A stretch of 64,000 nt of DNA, taken from Persicobacter diffluens. GTDB taxonomy: Bacteria; Bacteroidota; Bacteroidia; Cytophagales; Cyclobacteriaceae. Location of the stretch: assembly GCF_036244895.1 (NCBI RefSeq), contig NZ_BQKE01000002.1, forward strand, positions 1 to 64,000. The letters are read 5' to 3'. The notes beneath the pieces are model-generated. The model had not been told where the DNA came from, searched no databases, and worked only from the letters and a program-made list of their open reading frames with translations. Positions 27,115 to 36,848 of the stretch are shown here, piece after piece. Position 1 is the stretch's first letter; each line of letters opens with the position of its first letter. The translations under genes were made by a program, and so were the position numbers.

Positions 27115-28677
27115 TTAGTCCTTAAAAGTTGTTAAAACCATCACCGATTTAGCCGGGATTTCAATCGCAATGCCATCTGCTGGCTTAACTTTAGCTAAAG
27201 TTTTAGCAGTGATCTCCGCTTTTTCTGTGGTAGGATGAGCACGGACATACTGATGAATCCGGAAATCTGTTTTTTTATGCATGGAAGGGATTTCCAAATG
27301 CAGGGCGTGGCTTTGTTCGCAGTTATTTGCTAAAAGCACGGAATAGTCTTCTTTAAATTTTCCGGCAGTAATCCGGAGACCTTCTATATTTTCAAATTCC
27401 GGCTTCAGGATGGTGGTGTTGGCCGGAAAGTATTTACAGGACCAGGACCAGGGGTAATACCAGGGCCGAATGGCTTCATCCGCGGGATTATCACAAATCT
27501 CGGTTCCAAGGATGTTCCAGAAGCCCCAGCGTTTTAATTGGTTTTTATTGCCCAAATCTCCGTAGGTATGCATGGCATCGTCCACATCCCAGGCGATCAT
27601 TCCTGCCCCTCCGGCATTCATATACTGGATCACGGCATCGGTCATGTCCACTCCGTATTGATAATCGTAAACACTCATCTGCGAATCTTCGGGGGCCGTA
27701 TGCGGATCTTGTTTAGCCCTTTCAATATTTTCATGATAGGCCGGCGTTCCCCATTCTTCTTTCAATCCGATCTCTCCCACAAAAAAGGGCTTTCCTTTGG
27801 CTTGTGTCAGTGGAAAATCCTGGTCAAAATGGGTAAACTCAACAGCTTTCCCTTTGCGGACCTCTTCCGCTGGCAGGTAGGCATGGATTTCATAAGCACC
27901 TAATTGTTGGTCCAGCTGTTCGGTGGACATTTTTACCCAGTCTTTACCGCTGTATTCCTCCTTATATTCCGGATAGGTGTAGTGCGGAACACTTCCTGGT
28001 CCGGCAATTTTTATCTGATGTTTCAGGCCTGCCTGGCGCAGGGACTGGTCCAGGGCTTTTACCCCTTGCTGCCATTCCCGGAAATTACCTAAGGTGCTGG
28101 CCCAGTCTCCGTTAGGTTCATTAATCAGGTTGTAATACTTTAGGCAGGTATATCCTTTTTCATGTATTAAATGATTTAAATATTGGATAATCATTTTCGT
28201 CCAGCGCGGGTCATCGGCCCCATCTAATCGGGCTTCTTTTTTCTCTACCTCATGCATATGGTGAGGTGTTCCCCATTCCCCGATTACCACGGTAATATTC
28301 CTGCTTTGGCAGTAGTCCAGTAAACGGTAGAGTGCCATCATTTCCGGGCGATCAAAATTCACTATCGGCATACCTGCAGCATCCAGCCCTTCATAATAGC
28401 GCCAGTTGGCTTGATCCATCACCCGGATAAATTGGGGTTGCATATAGTCCAGGCGCTGATACAGGGTGTCCCATTTGGCGGGATTGTCCATCAGGGCGCC
28501 CCATTGCGCATCTTCGCTGTCCGCATGGGGATAGGCCGACCATTGAACGCCGTTTCCAATGTACTGGTCACAGCTGATATTTTCAGGGGCTATGGTCACT
28601 AAGCTTCCCTGCGGGATATTGGAAGAGCAAGCCTGCATACAAAAAAGGGCGGCTGCCTGTAAAAAATATTTTCTCAT
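27115..28677 (-). CDS. Clan-A glycoside hydrolase lipoprotein
   Basis: A 520-residue lipoprotein (lipobox before Cys17). The TIM barrel carries the clan GH-A pair: acid/base Glu187 in YYNLINEPNGDW and nucleophile Glu302 in PFFVGEIGLKEEWG. The strand motif MQPQFIRVMDQANWRYY and VVIGEWGTPHH support a GH5/GH39/GH30-like retaining enzyme. A beta-sandwich follows the barrel (about 430-520). I cannot fix the family. Position between a GH130 phosphorylase and a sodium symporter in one leftward operon suggests a periplasmic exo-enzyme that releases small beta-mannosides or related sugars. Confidence 0.8.
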   Translation of the reverse strand: MRKYFLQAAALFCMQACSSNIPQGSLVTIAPENISCDQYIGNGVQWSAYPHADSEDAQWGALMDNPAKWDTLYQRLDYMQPQFIRVMDQANWRYYEGLDAAGMPIVNFDRPEMMALYRLLDYCQSRNITVVIGEWGTPHHMHEVEKKEARLDGADDPRWTKMIIQYLNHLIHEKGYTCLKYYNLINEPNGDWASTLGNFREWQQGVKALDQSLRQAGLKHQIKIAGPGSVPHYTYPEYKEEYSGKDWVKMSTEQLDQQLGAYEIHAYLPAEEVRKGKAVEFTHFDQDFPLTQAKGKPFFVGEIGLKEEWGTPAYHENIERAKQDPHTAPEDSQMSVYDYQYGVDMTDAVIQYMNAGGAGMIAWDVDDAMHTYGDLGNKNQLKRWGFWNILGTEICDNPADEAIRPWYYPWSWSCKYFPANTTILKPEFENIEGLRITAGKFKEDYSVLLANNCEQSHALHLEIPSMHKKTDFRIHQYVRAHPTTEKAEITAKTLAKVKPADGIAIEIPAKSVMVLTTFKD

Positions 28678-28695
28678 CAGGATAGGATTATTTCT

Positions 28696-28784
28696 AACAA
28701 GTCAAAGCCTGATTTCGGCCCTGACTTGTTGGTTGGATGAACCTTTGAACAGGGTAGCCTGTCACGGTGGAATGCTGATCCACC
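28696..28784 (-). promoter_or_regulatory. Stem-loops between the GH130 and clan-A glycosidase genes
   Basis: AACAAGTCA (28696-28704) and TGACTTGTT (28722-28730) form a perfect 9-bp inverted repeat. GGTGGA (28766-28771) and TCCACC (28779-28784) form a second one. They fill the 168-bp intercistronic leader. No T tail follows on the minus strand, so they are more likely mRNA processing, stability or attenuation structures than plain terminators. Confidence 0.45.
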
Positions 28785-28845
28785 AGCGGGCGAACCTGTC
28801 CGGAGCGTCCTTCATTTTACCATTAATTAAATGGAGTCAATAAGC

Positions 28846-29868
28846 TTATTGAGCGAAGTTACGATCATTTTCCTTAATAAAGCTCACCAATTCGTTCACA
28901 TTGCAGGTGGCCAGTGCACAATACTGATCTGCCGCTCCATAATAAACAAAGAGGGTGTCATCTTTCACTACATTGCCCACCGGGAATACGCATCCTTTAT
29001 AGATGCCGTCTGTTTCGTAATCAAATTCCGGTTCCATGATAAAGTCTTTGGTACGGGCTATAATTTTCGAAGGATTTTCCAAATCCAATAATGCCGCGCC
29101 TACCCGGTAAATTTTGTCATTACAAACCCCATGATAGAGCATTATCCAGCCTTCCGGTGTCTTGATCGGAGGGGTATTGCCGCCCACTTTTTGCTCCCAC
29201 CATTCTTTTCCGTTTAATAATAATTCAGAAGGATTTTCCCAAACCATCATATCATCCGAATAGCTGATCCAGATAGAAGCGTGGTCTGTTCCATAGGCTT
29301 CTCCAACCCATTCTTTAGGACGGTGTAACATCACGTATTTTTCATTCACTTTCTCCGGGAAAAGAATAACATCTCGGTCATCCAATTGCGGACGGGTCAT
29401 TCTCCCTACGCGTTCATAGTTTTTTAAATCTTTGGAGATGGCCAGACCGGTATTAGTAATATTTTTTCTTAAAACGGCTGGTGCAGATTCGGGAAAATCG
29501 GGTTCAATCACTTCATCATAAGCCAATTTCCAATATTGTCCGGGAGCTACTTTACGGTAGGCATAGGTCACAAAGAAAGTATCATCGAATTTGACGATTC
29601 TTGGATCTTCCACACAGCCCGCATCCGGGCCATCACTACTTGGAGAAAACACCGGCTCACTGGAAACACGCTCAAAATGAACGCCATCATTACTCTCTGC
29701 CAACCCCAGATGAATATAGTGCTCCTTATCGTCACCTGCTGCTCTATATAATAAGTAGAATTTTCCATCCTCATACCAGGCACCCGGATTGCAGGTTACT
29801 AAGCTTTCCCATGCATTCTCAGGATTAGGGGATAAGATTGGATTGTTTTCGTGCTTCTTCAGTTTCAT
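28846..29868 (-). CDS. GH130 mannoside phosphorylase or beta-mannosidase
   Basis: A 340-residue cytoplasmic protein without signal peptide, a five-bladed propeller of GH130. Diagnostic segments are NPILSPNPENAWES, TCNPGAWYEDGKFYLLYRAAGDD (26-48) and Asp88 in GCVEDPRIV, the family's proton donor. GH130 enzymes phosphorolyse beta-1,4-mannosyl-glucose or beta-1,4-mannooligosaccharides to mannose-1-phosphate, or hydrolyse beta-1,2-mannosides. The beta-mannanases in this window favour the beta-1,4 phosphorylase role. As the first gene of the leftward operon (GH130, clan-A lipoprotein, symporter), it would handle imported mannosides. Confidence 0.93.
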   Translation of the reverse strand: MKLKKHENNPILSPNPENAWESLVTCNPGAWYEDGKFYLLYRAAGDDKEHYIHLGLAESNDGVHFERVSSEPVFSPSSDGPDAGCVEDPRIVKFDDTFFVTYAYRKVAPGQYWKLAYDEVIEPDFPESAPAVLRKNITNTGLAISKDLKNYERVGRMTRPQLDDRDVILFPEKVNEKYVMLHRPKEWVGEAYGTDHASIWISYSDDMMVWENPSELLLNGKEWWEQKVGGNTPPIKTPEGWIMLYHGVCNDKIYRVGAALLDLENPSKIIARTKDFIMEPEFDYETDGIYKGCVFPVGNVVKDDTLFVYYGAADQYCALATCNVNELVSFIKENDRNFAQ

Positions 29869-30219
29869 CTCTTTGAAAATATATTAATAGAATAGATCTA
29901 AATCTTTTGATTTTTTTGATGTTTCAAAATTAGGGAGGACTTTCGGACTATTATAATACTTTCCTGTTCATAAATAATGAGATAATGAAATTGCTGGGAC
30001 GGCTTGATTTTCTTCCCTATTATTGTTTCGTGAAAAGATTTTTAGTGCGGTGTGATAAAAAGAATAGAGGTAGTTTTTCCTGCATACTTAAATGAAATTA
30101 TGCTTTATAGTAAGTGTATTGATTGAGGGAGGATCGTAAGCTGCCTGATGGAATCCAAAATGGGGGAGTCGCTTTGAAGAGGGCTCCATCCTTAATAAAG
30201 AGATAATAAATATTTTTAT
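29869..30219. other. Divergent promoter region of the two mannan operons
   Basis: This 351-bp AT-rich gap separates the leftward GH130 operon from the rightward GH5/SusCD operon and should contain both promoters. I found no element A, B or C here and no gene. An antisense frame at 30088-30297 is a shadow. Confidence 0.5.
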
Positions 30220-31515
30220 ATGAGTAATTTTTTTAAACGTTTGGTTTTGACCTTGTTGATGAGCGGCACCATTTTTAATTTGACCGCAAAGGGCCATGAG
30301 GGTTTTGTCAAGGTCAAAGGCGCTTCATTTGAAATTGGTGGTGAGCCTTATCGATATATAGGTGCGAACTTTTGGTATGGAATGAATTTGGCTGCCCAGC
30401 AGACGGGTAATCGGGAGCGATTGTTAAGGGAGTTAGACGATATGAAGTCGGTGGGCATTACCAACCTGCGATTAATGGCTTCCACTGAAGGAACAGATGA
30501 TCCCTGGCAGGTGAAGCCTACGCTGTTTCCGGAAGCAGGCAAGGTGAATCAGGACATGCTGGAAGGTCTGGATTTCCTTTTGGCCGAAATGGGCAAACGA
30601 AATATGAAGGCCGTGCTTTGTCTGAATAATTTCTGGACTTGGTCCGGGGGAATGCCGCAATATTTAAAATGGAGTAATCCGGACCGCAGTATTCCTTTTC
30701 CTCCTCCGGCCGAGCATGGAGATTGGTGGAAATATGCGGAATTTGCTAAAAGCTTTTACGGTGATGCCCGGGCGGTGGAAATTTTTCGTCAGCACCTGAA
30801 TATTTTACTGGATCGTCAGAATTCGGTCAATGGCCGCTATTATAAAGAAGATCCCACCATTATGAGCTGGCAATTAGCCAATGAGCCACGGGCCAATGCG
30901 GAGGTAGAAGCTTATCTGCAATGGATTGAGGAAACGGCTGCGCTGATTAAGGAAAAAGCCCCCCGACAGCTGGTCAGTATCGGTTCTGAAGGTTATGGTC
31001 CTGATGCCAAGGCAGGAACAGATGCCTTGCGTGATCATGCCCTGAAAAACATTGATTATGTCACCACCCATGTTTGGATTGCCAACTGGGGCTGGTTTGA
31101 TGCTGAAAATCCCGAGCTTACCTTTGATGCTGCCTGTGAAAAGGTATCCGCTTATTTTGAACGCCATCTTCAAGCGGCAGAGGAATTGAATAAACCTCTG
31201 GTGCTGGAGGAATTCGGTGTCGGTCGTGATGGGGATAGCTATGCCGCGAATAGCAGCAGCACTTATCGGGATCGTTACTATCAGTGGGTTTTTGAGTATA
31301 TACTTAATGCACATCATAATGGCCGTCCATTTGTGGGTTGTAATTTTTGGGCCTGGGGAGGGGAAGGCAGACCTCGAACACCAAAATGTGTGTGGGAAGA
31401 AGGCGATGATCTGATTGGTGATCCACCACATGAATTCCAGGGTTGGTATTCTGTTTATAATACAGATAAGCGTACTAAGAAACTGATAAAAAAATATAAT
31501 AAACAGCTGAAATAA
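30220..31515 (+). CDS. Secreted GH5 endo-beta-mannanase (GH5_7-like)
   Basis: A 431-residue enzyme with a signal peptide (residues 1-23). The barrel begins FVKVKGASFEIGGEPYRYIGANFWYGMNL, typical of GH5_7 mannanases. The acid/base is Glu222 in SWQLANEPR and the nucleophile Glu331 in LVLEEFGVGRDG. FWAWGGEG near the end matches the last barrel strand. It cleaves internal beta-1,4-mannosidic bonds of mannan, glucomannan or galactomannan. No sorting tail, so it is probably periplasmic. First gene of a rightward run with the DUF5060/T9SS glycosidase (47 bp after its stop), SusC, SusD and a binding lipoprotein. Confidence 0.92.
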   Translation: MSNFFKRLVLTLLMSGTIFNLTAKGHEGFVKVKGASFEIGGEPYRYIGANFWYGMNLAAQQTGNRERLLRELDDMKSVGITNLRLMASTEGTDDPWQVKPTLFPEAGKVNQDMLEGLDFLLAEMGKRNMKAVLCLNNFWTWSGGMPQYLKWSNPDRSIPFPPPAEHGDWWKYAEFAKSFYGDARAVEIFRQHLNILLDRQNSVNGRYYKEDPTIMSWQLANEPRANAEVEAYLQWIEETAALIKEKAPRQLVSIGSEGYGPDAKAGTDALRDHALKNIDYVTTHVWIANWGWFDAENPELTFDAACEKVSAYFERHLQAAEELNKPLVLEEFGVGRDGDSYAANSSSTYRDRYYQWVFEYILNAHHNGRPFVGCNFWAWGGEGRPRTPKCVWEEGDDLIGDPPHEFQGWYSVYNTDKRTKKLIKKYNKQLK

Positions 31516-31562
31516 GTGTTTCAGAGTGAATTTTTGATTTGATTTGCGAAATTTTTAGAGCC

Positions 31563-33566
31563 ATGAGAAAGTTTTATTTTGTTTGGTGTGCCATTTTTTT
31601 CAGCACTACTTCCTTGTTCGCCCAATTGAATATCAGCGATTATGATTGGTTAAACGGGCAAGAGGTCGCTCAATTTGAAAAATTGTCTTTACGTGTAAAA
31701 TTAGCCGGTGCTGATTTTACCAATCCCCATAATTCGGCTGATATTAAAGTAGATGCCAGTATTTTACTCCCATCGGGAGAAGCGCTTCATCATCCCATGT
31801 TTTATGAGGGAGCGGATGATCAGTTTTCCTATTGGATGCTTCATTATGCTCCTCAGGATAAAGGGGATTATCAGCTGCAGGTAAAAGCAGTGGATGGTGA
31901 TGCATCAGCAGAGGGTCCGCAGGCCACCTTTAAAGTAAATAAGGGGAATGGTCACGGTTTTCTGAGAATGAATCAGGACAATCAGGCGGCCTTTCAGTTT
32001 GATGATGGTAGCTACTTTCGGGCAGTAGGCCAGAATGTGGGCTGGGAAGCGCGCCTGAGTATTGGGGATGACCCCAAATATACATATGATTACTGGTTTC
32101 CAGCCCTAAAAGCGGAGGGGATGAATTTTGTGCGTACCTGGATCAATGCGCCCTGGAATATTCCTTTGGACTGGAAAGCGCCGGTTTTTGGCCGTTATGA
32201 TGCTTATGATGGGGAAGGTTTCCATCCGCAGGGAATTGAGCGAATGGATTTTATGTTAGAGGAGGCAAGGAAAAACGATATCTATTTGATGGTGTGTATG
32301 GATTATCATGGTGCCTTATGGGTAAATGATAATGACAATTGGGGGAATAATTTCTGGAAGGATAACGTTTATAACCGTGTGAATGGAGGTCCCTGCGATC
32401 TTCCGGAGGAATTTTTCACCCATGAAGAGGCGAAACGTATGTATAAAGACCGTTTGCGATACTTCATTGCCAGATGGGGCTATGATCCTACTATTGGAGT
32501 GATAGAGCTTTGGAACGAGGTAGATAATACCATAGTTTATGAGGGACAAAACATTAGTGAAGCAGCAGTAGTGGCCTGGCATCAGGAGATGGTAGATTAT
32601 CTGAAAGCTCATGATCCTTACCAACATTTAATCAGTACAAGTATTTCTCACAATGAAGTATCCGGACTGTTTGGTGTAAGTGGATTAGATTTTTCTCAAT
32701 TCCATACTTATGGTGCCTCTGATAAAGATTTTAGTAATACCTATAATTATTATAATGATAAATATCCAATAGGAACCGTGGCTGGTGAAATCGGGAGTAG
32801 TTTTTCCGGCGTTGCAGCTCCTTTCTCGAATGAAGTAGACTTTTTACATGCGAAATTGTGGTTGGGGCTTTTTCAGGATGCCCCTATATTGCCCATGACT
32901 TGGTGGTGGGAAGCCTATGATAAAGAAGAGGGAAATGGGGTGTTCGGCCCGATAGCGGCCTTTGTGGAGCGCATGGGATTAGGGGAAAAGGATCAAATTA
33001 GTGGTCAGTTGAATATTTCTACCAATGAACTGGTGGATGTTTTCAAGCTTTCTAATAATGAAGAAGTTTTCCTGTTGATTCAAAATCAAAATTCATCCAT
33101 TCGGGATCTGAAGGTGATGCTGGGCAATATGCCCGGGGAAAATTTCAATTATCAGTTTTATGATGTTTACAATAATGAGTATAGCGAGTGGGCGGCGGTT
33201 TCCAGAACAGAGGCCGGTAATCTGTTCTTTACCGTGGATGAGCTGGCAGGGAATGAGCAGATCGTTATTATTTTAAAAACAGATCATGTTTTAGATCATG
33301 ATGATCCATTGGGCTTGAATGATTTGAAAGTTTATCCTAATCCGGTGAAAGATTTTTTTCAGGTGCAATGGTATTCTTCCCTGGGAGGGAGCGCTAATAT
33401 AGAGCTGTGGGATATGCAGGGCCGTCGTGTATGGGCACGGGATTATCAGATACAGGTAGGCCTGAATCAGCTGCAGGCAAAAGGGCTCAGTTTGTTTCCG
33501 GGTGCTTATATTTTAAAGGTGCGTAATGGAAAAGAAGTCCGGCACAAGAAACTTTTGGTGGGATGA
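31563..33566 (+). CDS. DUF5060/clan-A glycosidase with T9SS sorting domain
   Basis: A 667-residue secreted protein; the ATG at 31563 places the signal peptide correctly (SLFA20 before Gln21). Residues 28-125 form a DUF5060-type beta-sandwich and 140-480 a clan-A TIM barrel with acid/base Glu319 in VIELWNEVDN and nucleophile Glu409 in TVAGEIGSS. A beta domain follows, and residues 588-667 are a type IX secretion C-terminal sorting domain (LKVYPNPVKDFFQV to EVRHKKLLVG). It should be exported to the cell surface. Co-location with a GH5 mannanase and SusCD points to mannan or a similar beta-linked hexan, but the exact activity is unknown. Related in layout to the protein at 7800, which lacks the tail. 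Confidence 0.85.
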   Translation: MRKFYFVWCAIFFSTTSLFAQLNISDYDWLNGQEVAQFEKLSLRVKLAGADFTNPHNSADIKVDASILLPSGEALHHPMFYEGADDQFSYWMLHYAPQDKGDYQLQVKAVDGDASAEGPQATFKVNKGNGHGFLRMNQDNQAAFQFDDGSYFRAVGQNVGWEARLSIGDDPKYTYDYWFPALKAEGMNFVRTWINAPWNIPLDWKAPVFGRYDAYDGEGFHPQGIERMDFMLEEARKNDIYLMVCMDYHGALWVNDNDNWGNNFWKDNVYNRVNGGPCDLPEEFFTHEEAKRMYKDRLRYFIARWGYDPTIGVIELWNEVDNTIVYEGQNISEAAVVAWHQEMVDYLKAHDPYQHLISTSISHNEVSGLFGVSGLDFSQFHTYGASDKDFSNTYNYYNDKYPIGTVAGEIGSSFSGVAAPFSNEVDFLHAKLWLGLFQDAPILPMTWWWEAYDKEEGNGVFGPIAAFVERMGLGEKDQISGQLNISTNELVDVFKLSNNEEVFLLIQNQNSSIRDLKVMLGNMPGENFNYQFYDVYNNEYSEWAAVSRTEAGNLFFTVDELAGNEQIVIILKTDHVLDHDDPLGLNDLKVYPNPVKDFFQVQWYSSLGGSANIELWDMQGRRVWARDYQIQVGLNQLQAKGLSLFPGAYILKVRNGKEVRHKKLLVG

Positions 33567-33571
33567 TAGTA

Positions 33572-33597
33572 AAGGCGGGCGTCGATGTCCGCCTTTT
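33572..33597 (+). terminator. Terminator before the susC-like gene
   Basis: AAGGCGG (33572-33578) and CCGCCTT (33589-33595) with inner pairing, then TTTTT. It separates the two glycosidase genes from the SusC/SusD/lipoprotein transcription unit, at least partly. Confidence 0.85.
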
Positions 33598-33828
33598 TGC
33601 AATTATTGAAAAATAGCACCTATAATTTTATTATTTCAAAATTGAAAAGTAAAAAGTGTGGTATGATTAAGAGGTCGGAAAAATAATGATTTTGAAAATT
33701 CATCAAAGTATCATCTTTGGGGTTGAAAGTGTAAGTTTATGCAGGTCTTGATTTCTATTTTTGTATAGTTAGAGGTTCAAAAAGGGCAATGATTTTTTAA
33801 ACTCATCCACCCAATAAAATTTTAAACT

Positions 33829-36800
33829 ATGAGTAAGAATTTTTTACTTTCATGGGTTTTTCTTTTTCTACACCTGCCATTAATGGCACAACAGAAAGAA
33901 ATATCCGGAAGCATTTCTGATCCCAGTGGCATGAAGTTGCCGGGGGTGAATGTGATCATTCAGGGGACCACCAATGGGACGGTTTCAGACTTTGATGGAG
34001 CGTTTACGCTGGGCGGTGTAAGCCCGGAGGATAAACTCCTGTTTTCCTATATTGGTTATGCCAGCCAGGAAATTATAATTGGTGATACTGATTTTTTTGA
34101 AGTCGTTTTGGAAGAGGAACTGGAGCAGCTGGAGGAGGTGATTGTCGTGGGGTATGGTGCTGTCAAGAAATCTGATATGACGGGGGCCGTTAATTCTCTG
34201 AAAGCTGAAGACCTTCCGGCAAGGCCAGCGGTAAATGTGGAAGAATTATTACAGGGGCAGGCGGCTGGATTGCAAATTACCAACAGTTCGGGGCAGCCGG
34301 GTGCTGGCGTAGAAGTCCGACTCAGGGGGATTTCTTCTGCAGTGGGCGCCAATAGCCCACTAATAGTAGTCGATGGTTTTCCCTTGGGAGATGCCGGTGG
34401 GCTGAACCAAATCAACCCCGCTGATATTGCGACTTTCGACGTTCTGAAGGATGCTTCCGCTACGGCCATTTACGGTTCCCGCGGGGCAAACGGGGTGATT
34501 ATGATTACCACTAAATCCGGAAAAACAGGTAAAATGTCGGTCAGCTTTAATGCGAGAACCTCGGTTTCCCAAATCGGTATGGATCCCAATATTGTTTCTG
34601 ATCCGGAGGATTTTGCCATCTTTTCCAATGAGGCCAGAAGAAATGCAGGCTTAGCACAGTTTTATGTCGGGCAGTCCTTTAATGGTACATATTATCCTGC
34701 TGTGGCGGAGATTCGGGATGGTAGCTGGGGCCATTCCACTAATTGGGCTGATGTGGTTTACCGAAAAGCACTGACGCATGATTATTCTGTGTCTGCCAAT
34801 GGGGGTACAGAGAAGTCTAAGTATTATTTTTCTTTAGGATATCTGGGGCAGGAAGGAATTAATATAGGAGATAAATTTTCTAAATATAATTTCAGGTTTA
34901 AATATGATGCGGAAGTCTATCGCAATCTTACTGCCGGAGCAAATGTGATTATCAACGTGACGGATCGTCAGAATAATGGCATGGGCGGTGCAGGACGTTC
35001 ACCGGTTTTTCCGGTGCATGATGAGGAGGGCAATTATTTCTTCATCGGGGGGCAGGATTTCTGGCATCCACTGGTTTATGCTAATGAGGTGACGAATAAT
35101 ACGCAGGGTCGGGATGTTATTTCCAATTTATACCTGGAATATAAGATTACGGATGATCTGAAAATCAAAAGTCAGATGAATGCCAAGTTCGGCGCTTCCT
35201 TAACCGATATTTATGAGCCAATCGGATTGACCAGTAAAGGGTTTGAGTTTGAAGGTTATGGCGCGATCAGCAATTATTGGGATACGGATTTGCTGAATGA
35301 AACCTATATAACTTATGATAAAAGTATTAATAAGCATAGTTTCTCTGCCATGGTGGGGCAAAGTTATCAGGTGTATCATCAGCGTACCAGCTTCTTAGAA
35401 GCGCAGGGTTTTGTTAATGATAATATGGCCAATGAGGATTTGTCATCAGCTAAAAACACCCTTTCTTCCAATACCGGTATGACTACGCAGATGCTGTCCT
35501 ATTACGGACGTCTGAACTATTCTTATGATAGTCGATATCTTTTGACGGCCACTTTCCGTGCGGATGGTTCCAGTCGACTGGCGAAAAAATGGAATGGTTT
35601 TTCTTCCTTTGCGGCGGGTTGGAATATTTCGAACGAGGCATTTCTGCAGGACGTTGACTTCCTGAGTGACCTGAAGCTGCGTGCCAGCTGGGGACAAGCC
35701 GGTAATCAGTCGGTAGCGCCTTATTCTGCCCAGCAAAGATATGGCAGCAGCAGATATTATAATGGAAACGATTGGTCTGTAGGCTTTGGCCCGGGGGTTT
35801 ATCAGTATGATAATGAGTTTGTGTATAAGATTTGGAGTGGATTAGGTAATGGTGATTTACATTGGGAAACCACCGCTACCACCAATATTGGCCTTGATGC
35901 TTCCATCCTTGACTCCAGGGTGATGTTGACTGCCGAGTATTACCATAAAGTAACGGATGGCTTATTGCGATCGGAAAAAATTCCACCAAGTTCGGGTTAT
36001 GATGAGGTGATGGTCAACAGCGGTTCCATGTTGAATAAGGGTTATGAGATCAGCATGGATGTGGCCCTGTTCACTGCAGATCGTGGAGATTTTGAATGGA
36101 ATGTAAAAGGAACATTCTCCCGCAACCGGAATGAAATTCTTGATATTGGAGATGAAGATTTTGTCTGGTGGGGCGGAAATGTGGAGCAATTCCGTTCACC
36201 CCTGACGGTATTGGTGCCCGGTCAGCCTTTTGCAGCTTTCTATGGTTACCGAACCAATGGCATCATCCAAACGGTGGAAGAAGGAATGGAATCCGGATTG
36301 TCCGGAAATCTGGCAAATCCCGGAGAAATTAAATATGTGGATCTGGATGGCAATGGAACTGTTGGGCCGGAGGATCGGGAAGTAATCGGAGATCCGAATC
36401 CGGATTTTATCTATTCGATTAATTCCCGAATGAGCTATAAAAACTGGGATTTCAGCTTTTTGTTGAATGGTGTGCAAGGCAATGATGTTTTCAATACCAC
36501 TAAATTTGACGGGGCTGCCCAGTATTACCGATGGACACCGGATAACCGGACGGATGATTATCCCAGCCTGTACGACGGCCGTGGATATATGGCTTCTGAT
36601 TGGTGGATAGAAGATGGCTCCTTCCTGAGGGTACAGAACATTACCCTGGGTTATCGCCTGAATACACAAAATATCAATTGGTTACAGAGCTGTCGTTTCT
36701 ATATGTCGGCAGATAATGTGGCCGTCTTCTCCAAATTCCAGTATGGTTATGATCCGGAAGTGGGAGCAGATGGGATGCATTGGGGAGGTTACCCTCAACC

Positions 36801-36840
36801 CCGTACTTTTTCTCTTGGCCTTAATCTTACCTTAAATTAG
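33829..36840 (+). CDS. SusC-like TonB-dependent outer membrane transporter
   Basis: A 1003-residue outer-membrane receptor. After the signal peptide (to MAQ) comes the carboxypeptidase-regulatory-like beta domain (about 24-100, ISGSISDPSGMKLPGVNVIIQGTTNGTVSDFDG). The SusC hallmark EEVIVVGYGAVKKSDMTGAV and the plug follow (about 105-235, with LLQGQAAGLQITNSSGQPG, VRLRG and DASATAIYGSRGANGVI), then the 22-strand barrel to the final PRTFSLGLNLTLN. It imports oligosaccharides, presumably mannan fragments, using TonB energy. Its partner SusD starts 8 bp downstream. Confidence 0.97.
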   Translation: MSKNFLLSWVFLFLHLPLMAQQKEISGSISDPSGMKLPGVNVIIQGTTNGTVSDFDGAFTLGGVSPEDKLLFSYIGYASQEIIIGDTDFFEVVLEEELEQLEEVIVVGYGAVKKSDMTGAVNSLKAEDLPARPAVNVEELLQGQAAGLQITNSSGQPGAGVEVRLRGISSAVGANSPLIVVDGFPLGDAGGLNQINPADIATFDVLKDASATAIYGSRGANGVIMITTKSGKTGKMSVSFNARTSVSQIGMDPNIVSDPEDFAIFSNEARRNAGLAQFYVGQSFNGTYYPAVAEIRDGSWGHSTNWADVVYRKALTHDYSVSANGGTEKSKYYFSLGYLGQEGINIGDKFSKYNFRFKYDAEVYRNLTAGANVIINVTDRQNNGMGGAGRSPVFPVHDEEGNYFFIGGQDFWHPLVYANEVTNNTQGRDVISNLYLEYKITDDLKIKSQMNAKFGASLTDIYEPIGLTSKGFEFEGYGAISNYWDTDLLNETYITYDKSINKHSFSAMVGQSYQVYHQRTSFLEAQGFVNDNMANEDLSSAKNTLSSNTGMTTQMLSYYGRLNYSYDSRYLLTATFRADGSSRLAKKWNGFSSFAAGWNISNEAFLQDVDFLSDLKLRASWGQAGNQSVAPYSAQQRYGSSRYYNGNDWSVGFGPGVYQYDNEFVYKIWSGLGNGDLHWETTATTNIGLDASILDSRVMLTAEYYHKVTDGLLRSEKIPPSSGYDEVMVNSGSMLNKGYEISMDVALFTADRGDFEWNVKGTFSRNRNEILDIGDEDFVWWGGNVEQFRSPLTVLVPGQPFAAFYGYRTNGIIQTVEEGMESGLSGNLANPGEIKYVDLDGNGTVGPEDREVIGDPNPDFIYSINSRMSYKNWDFSFLLNGVQGNDVFNTTKFDGAAQYYRWTPDNRTDDYPSLYDGRGYMASDWWIEDGSFLRVQNITLGYRLNTQNINWLQSCRFYMSADNVAVFSKFQYGYDPEVGADGMHWGGYPQPRTFSLGLNLTLN

Positions 36841-36848
36841 TATCGGTT

